Assembly: GCA_947499005.1 (NCBI GenBank) | Contig: CANMML010000019.1 | Location: forward strand, 1 to 64,000 | Length of the DNA stretch: 64,000 nucleotides | Direction of reading: 5' to 3' | From: an uncultured Aquimarina sp. | GTDB taxonomy: Bacteria > Bacteroidota > Bacteroidia > Flavobacteriales > Flavobacteriaceae | Shown: one piece after another, positions 35,972-43,643 of the stretch | How the letters are laid out: every line of letters starts with the position of its first letter | Numbering within the stretch: position 1 is the stretch's first letter | The notes under the pieces: generated by a model | Told to the model about the DNA's origin: nothing | Databases searched by the model: none | What the model saw: only the letters and a program-made list of their open reading frames with translations | Made by a program: the position numbers and the translations under genes

Positions 35972-36031
35972 CTGCCTAAAAAAGTTATTAAATCAACATA
36001 ATGCAGGAGTGTCTTTTTTAGGCAGACTCCT
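35972..36031 (-). terminator. Composite hairpin after the Cys-rich gene
   Basis: CTGCCTAAAAAAG (35972-35984) and CTTTTTTAGGCAG (36013-36025) form a perfect 13-bp stem. AGGAGT (36005-36010) can instead pair with ACTCCT (36026-36031) and trap the right arm in its loop. It lies 18 bases beyond the stop of the Cys-rich gene. Confidence 0.6.
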
Positions 36032-36048
36032 AAATAATACTTTAAGGT

Positions 36049-36294
36049 TTATGCGATTCCTTGAGGAGCCCAATGAGAGCATAGCATTCCAGGAGCAGCT
36101 TTTTGTGGGTTTGCACAGTTTGAACTTTCGAAACGTGCGCAAGTATCACAATTAGGGTCATTCTTTAATGCAGCTTTCATTTCAAAGCTATCGCAAGTGT
36201 AATTATCACTTACTTTAACTCCGTGTACTTTGCAAGTGTCATTGGTAGATAAATTATCGCAATTGACACAACTATTTCCTAAACGTATAGCCAT
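36049..36294 (-). CDS. Small cysteine-rich protein of unknown function
   Basis: From the ATG at 36292-36294 the product has 81 residues, a better start than an in-frame codon 17 residues earlier because it opens MAIRLGNSCVNCDNL. Eight cysteines occur as CVNCDN, TCKVH, YTCDS, CDTCARF, NCA and LCSHW, which suggests a metal-binding or Fe-S fold. There is no signal peptide, so it is probably cytoplasmic. I know similar uncharacterised proteins from Flavobacteriia but no function. It is monocistronic and followed by a composite hairpin. Confidence 0.7.
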   Translation of the reverse strand: MAIRLGNSCVNCDNLSTNDTCKVHGVKVSDNYTCDSFEMKAALKNDPNCDTCARFESSNCANPQKAAPGMLCSHWAPQGIA

Positions 36295-36366
36295 GATGTA
36301 AGTTTTTTTAATGTTTGAAAAACAACCTATTTTGTCTAACACCATTAAGTTACAATAAAAGAAAAG

Positions 36367-36393
36367 TGGAATCGATTTAAATAATCAATTCCA
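36367..36393. terminator. Weak AT-rich hairpin
   Basis: TGGAAT and ATTCCA with an inner GAT/ATC pair form a short hairpin followed by eight T on the plus strand. It lies in the 355-base gap between the flavodoxin and Cys-rich genes. No plus-strand gene ends here, so its use is uncertain. Confidence 0.4.
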
Positions 36394-36444
36394 TTTTTTT
36401 TATAATTAGATTCTATAAAAATAGAATATACAGATCTTAAAAAG

Positions 36445-36508
36445 AAGCCTAGCAGGGCGTTTATCTATTAACACTAAAATATAGGGAGTGTTAGAAACTG
36501 CTAGGCTT
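36445..36508 (-). terminator. Nested hairpin terminator downstream of flavodoxin
   Basis: AAGCCTAGCAG (36445-36455) and CTGCTAGGCTT (36498-36508) form an 11-bp perfect outer stem. TAACACT (36469-36475) and AGTGTTA (36487-36493) form an inner one. On the minus strand CTTTTT follows. It lies 142 bases beyond the flavodoxin stop. Confidence 0.65.
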
Positions 36509-36649
36509 TAAGTTGCTAATATCGTATAATTTTTTTGACACCGACAAGTAGTATAATACTTTAAAGTAGTTTACTTTAAATAATGCAGAAAGACCAATTA
36601 CAGTGATAGTTGATCAATTCATTCACTATCCAAGTAAATGGATTTTATT

Positions 36650-37195
36650 CTATAAACTAACCTGTTCGGAAATTAAAATGCTATTGAGTTCTTGTTTTAT
36701 TTGGCTGATCCAAGTAGTTAATCTTGTGTCGTTGAGTTGCGATTCGTTATCGTTATCAAGTGCCAGACCATAAAATAAATCTTCGTTGTCTTCTACAAAA
36801 GCCACAGAATCTGTATGACGGTAGCCTTCGGTAGGCCAGTAGCCTATAACAGTACCGCCTCGTTCTAGAATTACTTTCGCCAAAATACCAATACCGTCAA
36901 CAAAATATTCGGCATATCCTATTTGGTCTCCCAAACCGTATATAGCTACTATTTTCCCGGTAAAATCTATAGTTTGAAAATCTTCAAAAAAAGCTTCCCA
37001 ATCACTTTGTAAGTCTCCGTCATACCAAGTCGATAACCCTAGAATGAGTACTTTGTAATTATCAAAATCATCGATACTAGCATCTCCTATTTCCATAATA
37101 TCCAAATCATCGCTTCCCCAAAATTCAACAAAATCTTTTGTTATATCATCGGTAACACCTGTATCCGATCCATAAAATAAACCTATCTTTTCCAT
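36650..37195 (-). CDS. fldA: Flavodoxin
   Basis: Flavodoxin is a small FMN electron carrier that often replaces ferredoxin when iron is short. The 181-residue product from the ATG at 37193-37195 opens with IGLFYGSDTGVTDDI, the FMN phosphate-binding loop. It has the aromatic flavin-stacking regions LSTWYDGDLQSDW and YGLGDQIGYAEYF of long-chain flavodoxins. It is divergent from the 37285 gene, and the shared spacer has a palindrome that could be an iron-regulator site. Confidence 0.95.
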   Translation of the reverse strand: MEKIGLFYGSDTGVTDDITKDFVEFWGSDDLDIMEIGDASIDDFDNYKVLILGLSTWYDGDLQSDWEAFFEDFQTIDFTGKIVAIYGLGDQIGYAEYFVDGIGILAKVILERGGTVIGYWPTEGYRHTDSVAFVEDNEDLFYGLALDNDNESQLNDTRLTTWISQIKQELNSILISEQVSL

Positions 37196-37210
37196 AATTC
37201 GATTCACATT

Positions 37211-37253
37211 TTATTCTAATACAAATATATCTATTTTTAATTATTCTAAATAA
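37211..37253. promoter_or_regulatory. Shared divergent promoter/operator region of fldA, Fur-box candidate
   Basis: The palindrome TTATTCTAAATAA (37241-37253) lies where the -33 boxes of both divergent promoters should be. The -7 boxes are TATATTTG at 37264-37271 (plus) and at 37229-37222 (minus). A second TTATTCTAA half lies at 37211. Fur control is an inference from gene identity and symmetry. Confidence 0.45.
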
Positions 37254-37284
37254 AAATTATATTTATATTTGAAAGAAAATACCA

Positions 37285-37641
37285 ATGCATTATTTAAAAT
37301 CCATTTATCGTAATAGGATAGGAGGGACATATATAGTAACTAGTAATCCAGATGAGACCTGTTATGAAGGAATACAATTGCGGCTTGGTGAAATGTCTGT
37401 ATTACTTACGCAGAAAGGATTGACAGATCTCTTAGATGTAATTAATTCCTCAAGAGAAGGATGTGATTGCAAGGATTGTAATGCTAAGAATCATCTTAGG
37501 TTGATTAAATGCGAAACCACTTATGCAACGATTCATTTAAAAACGACTCCCCAAAATATAAATGCCTTAGAAGAATTGATACAAGGAACATTATTTGAAT
37601 TGGCTATGGACGATTTGTTGTCAATTAATGAAATACGGTAA
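37285..37641 (+). CDS. Small protein of unknown function divergent from fldA
   Basis: The 118-residue protein has no signal peptide or membrane helix. Its centre carries a cysteine cluster, EGCDCKDCNAKNHLRLIKC, which could bind a metal. I do not recognise the family. A well-formed -7 box TATATTTG lies 14 bases before the start codon. It is divergent from flavodoxin with a common palindrome, so it may be an iron-responsive gene. Its transcript ends at the hairpin at 37727. Confidence 0.7.
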   Translation: MHYLKSIYRNRIGGTYIVTSNPDETCYEGIQLRLGEMSVLLTQKGLTDLLDVINSSREGCDCKDCNAKNHLRLIKCETTYATIHLKTTPQNINALEELIQGTLFELAMDDLLSINEIR

Positions 37642-37726
37642 TCGTTAGAAACTTCAGGAATTTGCTTAAGCGTAACTTTTGTACTTGATCCGTAATTCAA
37701 TGTAAATGGAATCATTGTAAAATAAA

Positions 37727-37752
37727 AAAGTCACCTCTTTAGAAGTGACTTT
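37727..37752. terminator. Terminator shared by the 37285 gene and the tRNA-Val genes
   Basis: AAAGTCAC and GTGACTTT form an 8-bp stem. On the minus strand six T follow, which suits the end of the tRNA-Val transcript. Confidence 0.8.
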
Positions 37753-37760
37753 ATCGATGT

Positions 37761-37834
37761 GGGCGCGAAGGGATTCGAACCCCTGACCCCTTGGGTGTAA
37801 ACCAAGTGCTCTGAACCAACTGAGCTACGCGCCC
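37761..37834 (-). tRNA. tRNA-Val (TAC), copy 1
   Basis: The minus strand folds as a 74-base cloverleaf with acceptor stem GGGCGCG, D-arm GCTCAGTTGGTTCAGAGC, anticodon loop TTTACAC (anticodon TAC) and T-arm AGGGGTTCGAATCCCT. It is identical to the copy at 37901. Confidence 0.96.
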
Positions 37835-37900
37835 GATTTTATTTAGGTTTCGGTAACCTGAACCTAAAATTATTTATGCAGCATTTAGGAAACTGTTTGT

Positions 37901-37974
37901 GGGCGCGAAGGGATTCGAACCCCTGACCCCTTGGGTGTAAACCAAGTGCTCTGAACCAACTGAGCTACGCGCCC
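37901..37974 (-). tRNA. tRNA-Val (TAC), copy 2
   Basis: This 74-base gene is identical to the copy at 37761-37834, separated by 66 bases. Both lie downstream of folC on the same strand and could be transcribed together. Confidence 0.96.
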
Positions 37975-38047
37975 TAATACTTTAGCGTATTAGCGGGTGC
38001 AAATATAAGACCCTTTTTTGGATTATCAATCTTTTTTTTAGAAAAAA

Positions 38048-39265
38048 TCACAAAACTTCAGCTACGACAAAAGTGCTTCCTCCTACATAAATAATATCTT
38101 CTTTATCGGCATTTTTTAAAGCTTTTTGATAAGCTTCATAAACTGAGCTGTATACAGAATAATCACGAATCGAATTTTTAAATGATTCGGCTAAAGAGAT
38201 AGCGGGTAAAGCTCTAGAGTTATTAGGTTGGCAAAAGTAATAGGTAGCTTCTTTGGGGAATAAATCGATAATCGATTCGATGTTTTTATCGTTTACCATA
38301 CCAATGACCATATGAATGCGATGAGCAGCTTCTTGTCGCAATTGATTCATGGTAATACTTAAGCCTTCTTTATTATGAGCGGTATCACAAATAACTGTAG
38401 GATTTATCTGTAATTGTTGCCAACGTCCTTGTAGACGGGTGTTCTTAATCACATGTGTTAAGCCTTGTTCAATATGTTTTTCTTCTATAGACCAGCCTTT
38501 TTTAATTAATTCTTGAATACCAGTAATCGTGGTACGCATATTTTCGCGTTGATAATGGCCTAATAGATCGGTGTCGTAGTTTTTATAGAGTTGTTTTTCC
38601 GCTAAAACTAGAGGAGCTTTTTTTTCTTCAGCTAATTTTTCAAATACAAGTAAGGTATCTTCTCTTGTGGTTCCAATAATACAAGGAGTATTTTCTTTTA
38701 TTACGCCACCTTTTTCAAAAGCTATTTTTTCATGGGTGTTTCCTAAAATATTAGTGTGGTCTAACCCGATATTTGTAATTATAGATATTTCAGGGGAAAG
38801 GATATTGGTTGAATCTAATCTTCCTCCTAATCCAACTTCTACGACTGCGATGTCTATGTCCTCGTCAACAAAATATTGAAAAGCCATACCAACGGTCATT
38901 TCAAAAAAAGAGAGGTGTTCTTGCTGAAAAAAAAGCATATTCGATGTTACAAAATCCAATACATATGATTGGGGGATCATTTCGCCATTGATACGAATAC
39001 GTTCTCTAAAGTCCTTTAAATGTGGCGAGGTATATAGCCCAACTTTATAACCAGCTTCTTGAAGTATAGAAGCAAGCATATGACTTGTAGAGCCTTTTCC
39101 ATTTGTGCCAGCTACATGTATGCTTTTGAACTTTGTTTCGGGGTTATTTAAGTGTTTCGCTAATAATAAAGTATTATTAAGATCGGCTTTGTACGCTTTT
39201 TTTCCTTGCTTTTGATACATAGGAAATTGTACAAAAAGCCAGTCAATGGCTTCTTGGTAAGTCAT
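38048..39265 (-). CDS. folC: Folylpolyglutamate/dihydrofolate synthase
   Basis: FolC joins glutamate residues to folates and may also make dihydrofolate. The 405-residue protein has the P-loop VAGTNGKGSTSHMLASIL near residue 51. It also has the Mur-ligase-type motifs EVGLGGRLDSTNI and NIGLDHTNILG, and the C-terminal domain with DTAHNKEG. Its start codon overlaps the stop of tonB by one base (TAATG), which implies translational coupling. The link to a Ton operon is conserved in Bacteroidota as far as I know, but the reason is not clear. Confidence 0.95.
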   Translation of the reverse strand: MTYQEAIDWLFVQFPMYQKQGKKAYKADLNNTLLLAKHLNNPETKFKSIHVAGTNGKGSTSHMLASILQEAGYKVGLYTSPHLKDFRERIRINGEMIPQSYVLDFVTSNMLFFQQEHLSFFEMTVGMAFQYFVDEDIDIAVVEVGLGGRLDSTNILSPEISIITNIGLDHTNILGNTHEKIAFEKGGVIKENTPCIIGTTREDTLLVFEKLAEEKKAPLVLAEKQLYKNYDTDLLGHYQRENMRTTITGIQELIKKGWSIEEKHIEQGLTHVIKNTRLQGRWQQLQINPTVICDTAHNKEGLSITMNQLRQEAAHRIHMVIGMVNDKNIESIIDLFPKEATYYFCQPNNSRALPAISLAESFKNSIRDYSVYSSVYEAYQKALKNADKEDIIYVGGSTFVVAEVL

Positions 39266-40104
39266 TACTCGGATAGTTTAAAGGTGTAAGCAATACTACC
39301 CACTTGTTTTGAAGGGGCTTTATTATCACTATTGAATTTTGTTGCTAGTGCTGCTGCTCTAGCAGGTTTCATAAGGCAAGTTGCTGTATTGGTCGTTCCT
39401 TTTATTCCAGGGGTAGCGCTAAGGACTTTCCCATTTCGATCTACAACAATGCGTACTACGACCGTACCAGATTCGTTACAATCTGGGATACGTTTTTCTT
39501 TGTTTAAAGCTTTTCTTCCTCCCAAACGGTAATTGCCATCACCGTCTAATCCTTTACCTGTTCCGTAATACGATTTTGCATTCGGATCTCCATCGGATTT
39601 TCCTTTGTCTCCAGCCACATCGTCATTTCCTTCTCCGCTAGTAGAAGTTCCATCTTTTTTGGGGCCGTTAAGAAAGCTATCTAAAGCATTTTTAGTGCTA
39701 GAGTCTGGTTTGCGTTCTACAGGTTTAGGAATTTCTTTTTTAACTTCTTTTAATTGCTCTACTTTGGGTTTTGTCTCTTCTTTTTTTGAAGCAACAACAG
39801 GGGCATCAGTATTATCTTGCGTTAATGTTTTGGTCTCTGCTACTTTAGAAACTTCTTGAGGTGTTTCTGTTGTTTGAGGAGCTACCGGGTTAGGTTTAGG
39901 AGCTGGAGCGGATTTTACAGGTTGTAAAGGTTGCTTGTTTCCGCTACCGTAATCACTATATCCCAAGTTTACTGCAATTCCTTCTTCCGTAGCTGGGTCT
40001 AGATATGACAATCCAAAGAAAAAAAGCAATAGGAACAGTACTGCGTAAATAGACACAGTAATTGCTAATGATTTTTTTTCGTTAGGAGTGTTTAACATAT
40101 TCAA
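39265..40104 (-). CDS. TonB-family energy transducer
   Basis: The 279-residue protein has one N-terminal transmembrane helix (about 14-34) and a Pro/Lys/Glu-rich periplasmic linker (about 60-150). A Gly/Asp/Ser-rich stretch follows, then a C-terminal TonB-like domain (about 200-279) with GTVVVRIVVDRNGKVLSA. It carries energy from ExbB-ExbD to outer membrane receptors, or acts as a TolA-like protein in the same kind of complex. It lies 88 bases downstream of exbD and overlaps folC. Confidence 0.85.
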   Translation of the reverse strand: MNMLNTPNEKKSLAITVSIYAVLFLLLFFFGLSYLDPATEEGIAVNLGYSDYGSGNKQPLQPVKSAPAPKPNPVAPQTTETPQEVSKVAETKTLTQDNTDAPVVASKKEETKPKVEQLKEVKKEIPKPVERKPDSSTKNALDSFLNGPKKDGTSTSGEGNDDVAGDKGKSDGDPNAKSYYGTGKGLDGDGNYRLGGRKALNKEKRIPDCNESGTVVVRIVVDRNGKVLSATPGIKGTTNTATCLMKPARAAALATKFNSDNKAPSKQVGSIAYTFKLSE

Positions 40105-40192
40105 ATTTTGATGGTCTTAGTTCTTGATTATGAATAATAGTAGTCTGTTTCAATTAATTTGAAACCAAAAGACTAGAATTAACAACTACGAA

Positions 40193-40585
40193 CTATTTTG
40201 GCTTAACCGCCAATACTAATTTGTATTTATTTCTATTCGCGATGTCCATTACCTTAACCGCTTTTTCTATAGGTACTCCTTCAGCTGCTCTTAAGATAAT
40301 TGTTGGTTTTTCGATACTCGATAGCTGAGATACCAATTCGTTTTCCAAGTTTTTTTCTGAGACACGCTTGTTGTTTATGTAAAACTGTTTCTTATTCGTA
40401 ATACTTACAGAAATATTTTGAACATTGGTTGTCTTTCCTTTGGCTTTAGGTAAAATTAAATCTAAAGCTTCTGGAGTAATAGCTGGTGACGTAAGTAAAA
40501 AGAATACAAGCAATAGGAACACAATATCCGTCATAGACGACATGCTGAATTCGGGACTTACTTTATTTCGACCTCTTAAATTCAT
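40193..40585 (-). CDS. ExbD/TolR-family biopolymer transport protein
   Basis: The 130-residue protein has one N-terminal transmembrane helix with the conserved aspartate (FSMSSMTDIVFLLLVFFLL) and a periplasmic ExbD domain ending in MDIANRNKYKLVLAVK. It forms the proton-conducting motor with ExbB. It starts 2 bases after the exbB stop. Confidence 0.93.
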   Translation of the reverse strand: MNLRGRNKVSPEFSMSSMTDIVFLLLVFFLLTSPAITPEALDLILPKAKGKTTNVQNISVSITNKKQFYINNKRVSEKNLENELVSQLSSIEKPTIILRAAEGVPIEKAVKVMDIANRNKYKLVLAVKPK

Positions 40586-40587
40586 AA

Positions 40588-41256
40588 CTAAGCAGGTTCG
40601 TTAAGTAAGTCTAAGAAATCAACCGCAGTAGCTTCCATTTGATGCACTACTTTATCGGTTTTAACAACAAGATGATTGTAACCGATATAAGCAATAATAC
40701 CAACAATTAAACCCGCTACTGTTGTTGTCATCGCAGTATAAATTCCTTCGGCTAGTGACCCCATATTTGCTTGCCCACTACTAGTCGCTAATTGATGGAA
40801 AGCTAATACCATCCCAATTACAGTACCTAAGAAACCTATCATAGGAGCTGCCCCAGCAATGGTGGCTAGGATACTTACATTTTTTTCTAATTTATAAACT
40901 TCTAGGCGACCTGCATTTTCAATAGCTGTATTGATATCTTCAAGTGGGCTACCTATTCTAGAAATTCCTTTTTCAGTCAATCGAGAAACGGGAGAATCTA
41001 CTTCTTGACATAATTCTTTAGCTTCTGAAGTTTGTCCTGCACTAATTTTGTTTCTAATTTTTTTCATAAAATGCTCATCATAAATGGAGGCAGATTTTAT
41101 AGTAAAAAACCGTTCAAAATAAATATACAGAGCTACAAATAATAAAATCAAAAGGATTGCGATTACTATGGTTCCTGCGATACCCCCACTAAAAAGCAAT
41201 TCTAAAAGAGAAAGTGTTTTTTCTTCCTGAATGGTTTCTTGAATCTGTTCTTGCAT
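40588..41256 (-). CDS. MotA/TolQ/ExbB proton channel protein
   Basis: The 222-residue protein has three transmembrane helices (about 30-52, 130-155 and 172-195). The family core is ATIAGAAPMIGFLGTVIGMV and AMTTTVAGLIVGI. It is the first gene of the exbB-exbD-tonB-folC operon. The inner membrane complex uses the proton gradient to energise TonB. Confidence 0.93.
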   Translation of the reverse strand: MQEQIQETIQEEKTLSLLELLFSGGIAGTIVIAILLILLFVALYIYFERFFTIKSASIYDEHFMKKIRNKISAGQTSEAKELCQEVDSPVSRLTEKGISRIGSPLEDINTAIENAGRLEVYKLEKNVSILATIAGAAPMIGFLGTVIGMVLAFHQLATSSGQANMGSLAEGIYTAMTTTVAGLIVGIIAYIGYNHLVVKTDKVVHQMEATAVDFLDLLNEPA

Positions 41257-41395
41257 ATTGAAAAGAATAAATACTGATTTAATCGTAAAAATACCTATTT
41301 AAAGATTTTGTTTCTTTATTAATAACAAGAAAATAGAAAAGTTATTACATAAGTCAACTTTCAAATAAGAATAGGTTTTTTGCTGATTTTATTGA

Positions 41396-41845
41396 TTACT
41401 CATTTGCAGTAGGTGGAATAGTACGATTTACGACAATAGAATTTGATAGTCCAAAAGTACCTTGGAGATCCGTGTTAATATTATTATCTACAGAAAACCC
41501 TTGCAGCTCTGGAGTATAACGTAACCACCATATTAAGCAATTACCACCACCAGCTTCATCAAAATCGGTACTTTCCAAGTCATCTTTAGTGCTATGAATA
41601 CTTAAAATATTTCCATTTGATTCCGTAATTGTCCAGGCAACTTGAGACCCAAATGATGGGATATCATTTGAAACGCTAAGTCCACTGACAAAATCTGGGT
41701 TATCGTCAATGATGAAGTCGAAAGGACCTCCGCTTATTTCAATAGTTTCTTCATTTTTGGATATAGTTTCAATGTCATCATTTAGAGAGCATGATGATAA
41801 AAAAGAAACTAAAAAAATACTGAATAATAGGGGAGAGCAATTCAT
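41396..41845 (-). CDS. Lipoprotein of unknown function
   Basis: The 149-residue product has a lipoprotein signal with Cys19 (FLSSCSLND). The rest is acidic and contains DFDEAGGGNCLIWWLRYTPE, which I do not recognise. Its start codon lies only 8 bases after a very strong perfect hairpin, so it lacks a normal ribosome-binding site. It may be expressed from its own promoter as a near-leaderless mRNA or only on read-through from nhaB. Confidence 0.65.
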   Translation of the reverse strand: MNCSPLLFSIFLVSFLSSCSLNDDIETISKNEETIEISGGPFDFIIDDNPDFVSGLSVSNDIPSFGSQVAWTITESNGNILSIHSTKDDLESTDFDEAGGGNCLIWWLRYTPELQGFSVDNNINTDLQGTFGLSNSIVVNRTIPPTANE

Positions 41846-41852
41846 AAAAATA

Positions 41853-41891
41853 AAATGTTCTTAAATTATGCAGCATAATTTAAGAACATTT
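41853..41891. terminator. Perfect 18-bp hairpin between nhaB and the lipoprotein gene
   Basis: AAATGTTCTTAAATTATG is fully complementary to the right arm with the loop CAG. On the minus strand TTTTATTTTTATG follows, so the U-tract runs into the start codon of the next gene. It lies 43 bases beyond the nhaB stop. Confidence 0.8.
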
Positions 41892-41933
41892 CTCTTTATG
41901 TTAGTGCTATTTTAAAAAAAATATAGCTTTTGC

Positions 41934-43430
41934 CTATAAGAATAGATTTACACAAATTAAACCAACACCTCCTAATACAATAGTATAAGGTAATGCCATT
42001 TTTACCATCTTACCATACGACAATCCAATAAGCGGAGCTAGAGCAGAAGTCAATAAGAATAAAAAGGCAGCTTGACCGTTTGGTGTCGCAACACTAGGTA
42101 AATTAGTTCCTGTATTGATGGCGATAGCTAATTTTTCTAATTGATCAGCAGAAATTGTTCCGGCATCAAATGCGGCTTTTACTTCCCCAATATATACGGT
42201 TGCAACAAATACGTTATCACTAATCATAGACAGTAATCCATTGGCAAGATAGAACGTAGTAGGTTGTTGTTCTGGCTTCAAATGTAATGCCCAATCAATA
42301 ATTGGTTTGAATAAGTGTTGATCATGAATCATTGCAACTACTACAAAAAACACTACTAATAATCCTGTGAATGGTAATGCTTCTTCAAAAGACTTTCCTA
42401 AAGAATGCTCTTCGATGATACCCATAAAAGCAGTTTGGAAAATAATCAAAGCAAGTCCAATGAATCCAACAGGAGCAATGTGTAATGCAAGTCCGATAAT
42501 TAGTAATATCGCAGCAACAGCTTGAACTTTTAATCCGTACTTTTCTTTATCTGTACGTTTTTCATCTTCTTCTTCAGTGTAGTTTTCAATGATTTCTCTA
42601 GCTACTTGAGGTAATTGACCGCCAAAACCAAATACTTTGAATTTCTCCAAAAGAACAGTGGTTAACATACCACAAGCCAATACTGGTAATGTAATAGGAG
42701 TCATTTTCATGAAGAATTCGATAAAATCCCATCCCATTTTTTCACCGATTAGTAAGTTTTGAGGTTCTCCAACCAAAGTACAAACTCCACCAAGAGCAGT
42801 CCCGACAACACCATGCATGATCAAGCTTCTAAGGAAGCTTTTAAAGTCTTCTAAAGTTTCACCACTTAATTGCTTTCTATCAGGAGTTCCTTCAACGTCA
42901 TAATCACTGTTTGCTTTAGAGTGTATTTTGTGATATACCCCATAGAAACCAACAGCTACACTAATTAATACCGCAGTTACCGTTAATGCATCTAAGAAAG
43001 CAGAAAGTACCGCCGATAAGAAAACGAATAGTAGGGATAATACAACTTTAGATTTTATTTTAGTGAACACCTTACTAAAGATGTACATTAATAAGGGCTT
43101 CATAAAGTAAATCCCTGCGACCATGAATACCAATAGTAATACCACTTCTAAGTTTTGATCTACTTCATGATAGGCATTGTGGGGTGTTGTTAACCCTAAA
43201 GCTAAAATTTGAATCGCCAACAAACCACCAGATTGTAACGGGTAGCATTTTAATGCCATCGCCAAGGTGAAAATAAATTCACCAATAAATAGCCATGATA
43301 TTATGCTATATGCTAAATGGTGATCCATTAAAGTAGGAAGTAAAAAATATAATACCGTGTTAAGGATCAAAAAGCCAAGCATGGTGCTTTTAAACCATTT
43401 TGGACTATTCCCTAAAAAGTACTTTAGCAT
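41934..43430 (-). CDS. nhaB: Na+/H+ antiporter NhaB
   Basis: NhaB exports sodium in exchange for protons at the inner membrane, a useful trait in seawater. The 498-residue polytopic protein has the family signature [25 protein letters not shown] near residue 145. Other family segments are [21 protein letters not shown] and, at the C-terminus, [11 protein letters not shown] with [20 protein letters not shown]. About 12 helices can be drawn. Length is slightly below E. coli NhaB (513). The transcript ends at the strong hairpin at 41853. Confidence 0.95.
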   Translation of the reverse strand: MLKYFLGNSPKWFKSTMLGFLILNTVLYFLLPTLMDHHLAYSIISWLFIGEFIFTLAMALKCYPLQSGGLLAIQILALGLTTPHNAYHEVDQNLEVVLLLVFMVAGIYFMKPLLMYIFSKVFTKIKSKVVLSLLFVFLSAVLSAFLDALTVTAVLISVAVGFYGVYHKIHSKANSDYDVEGTPDRKQLSGETLEDFKSFLRSLIMHGVVGTALGGVCTLVGEPQNLLIGEKMGWDFIEFFMKMTPITLPVLACGMLTTVLLEKFKVFGFGGQLPQVAREIIENYTEEEDEKRTDKEKYGLKVQAVAAILLIIGLALHIAPVGFIGLALIIFQTAFMGIIEEHSLGKSFEEALPFTGLLVVFFVVVAMIHDQHLFKPIIDWALHLKPEQQPTTFYLANGLLSMISDNVFVATVYIGEVKAAFDAGTISADQLEKLAIAINTGTNLPSVATPNGQAAFLFLLTSALAPLIGLSYGKMVKMALPYTIVLGGVGLICVNLFL

Positions 43431-43613
43431 GATGTGATTTTTAATATTTGTTGAAGAACAAATATACTATGGGTAACTTACTTTAGGTATTAAGAAATAT
43501 AAATTTATCTTTTTGATAATACTAAAGCCGAAAAGCAGGGTTTGGTAACAGATTTAATAGTATAATGGATTTTTAATGTTAAATTGTTAAAATAGATAGC
43601 ATAAATTTTTTTA

Positions 43614-43631
43614 TATTATGCACGCATAATA
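43614..43631. promoter_or_regulatory. 18-bp perfect inverted repeat before the acyl-CoA dehydrogenase
   Basis: TATTATGC AC GCATAATA is a perfect palindrome with two central bases, ending 12 bases before the ATG at 43644. The size and position suit a TetR-type operator or a small hairpin at the 5' end of the mRNA. Confidence 0.5.
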
Positions 43632-43643
43632 AATGTAGTAATT

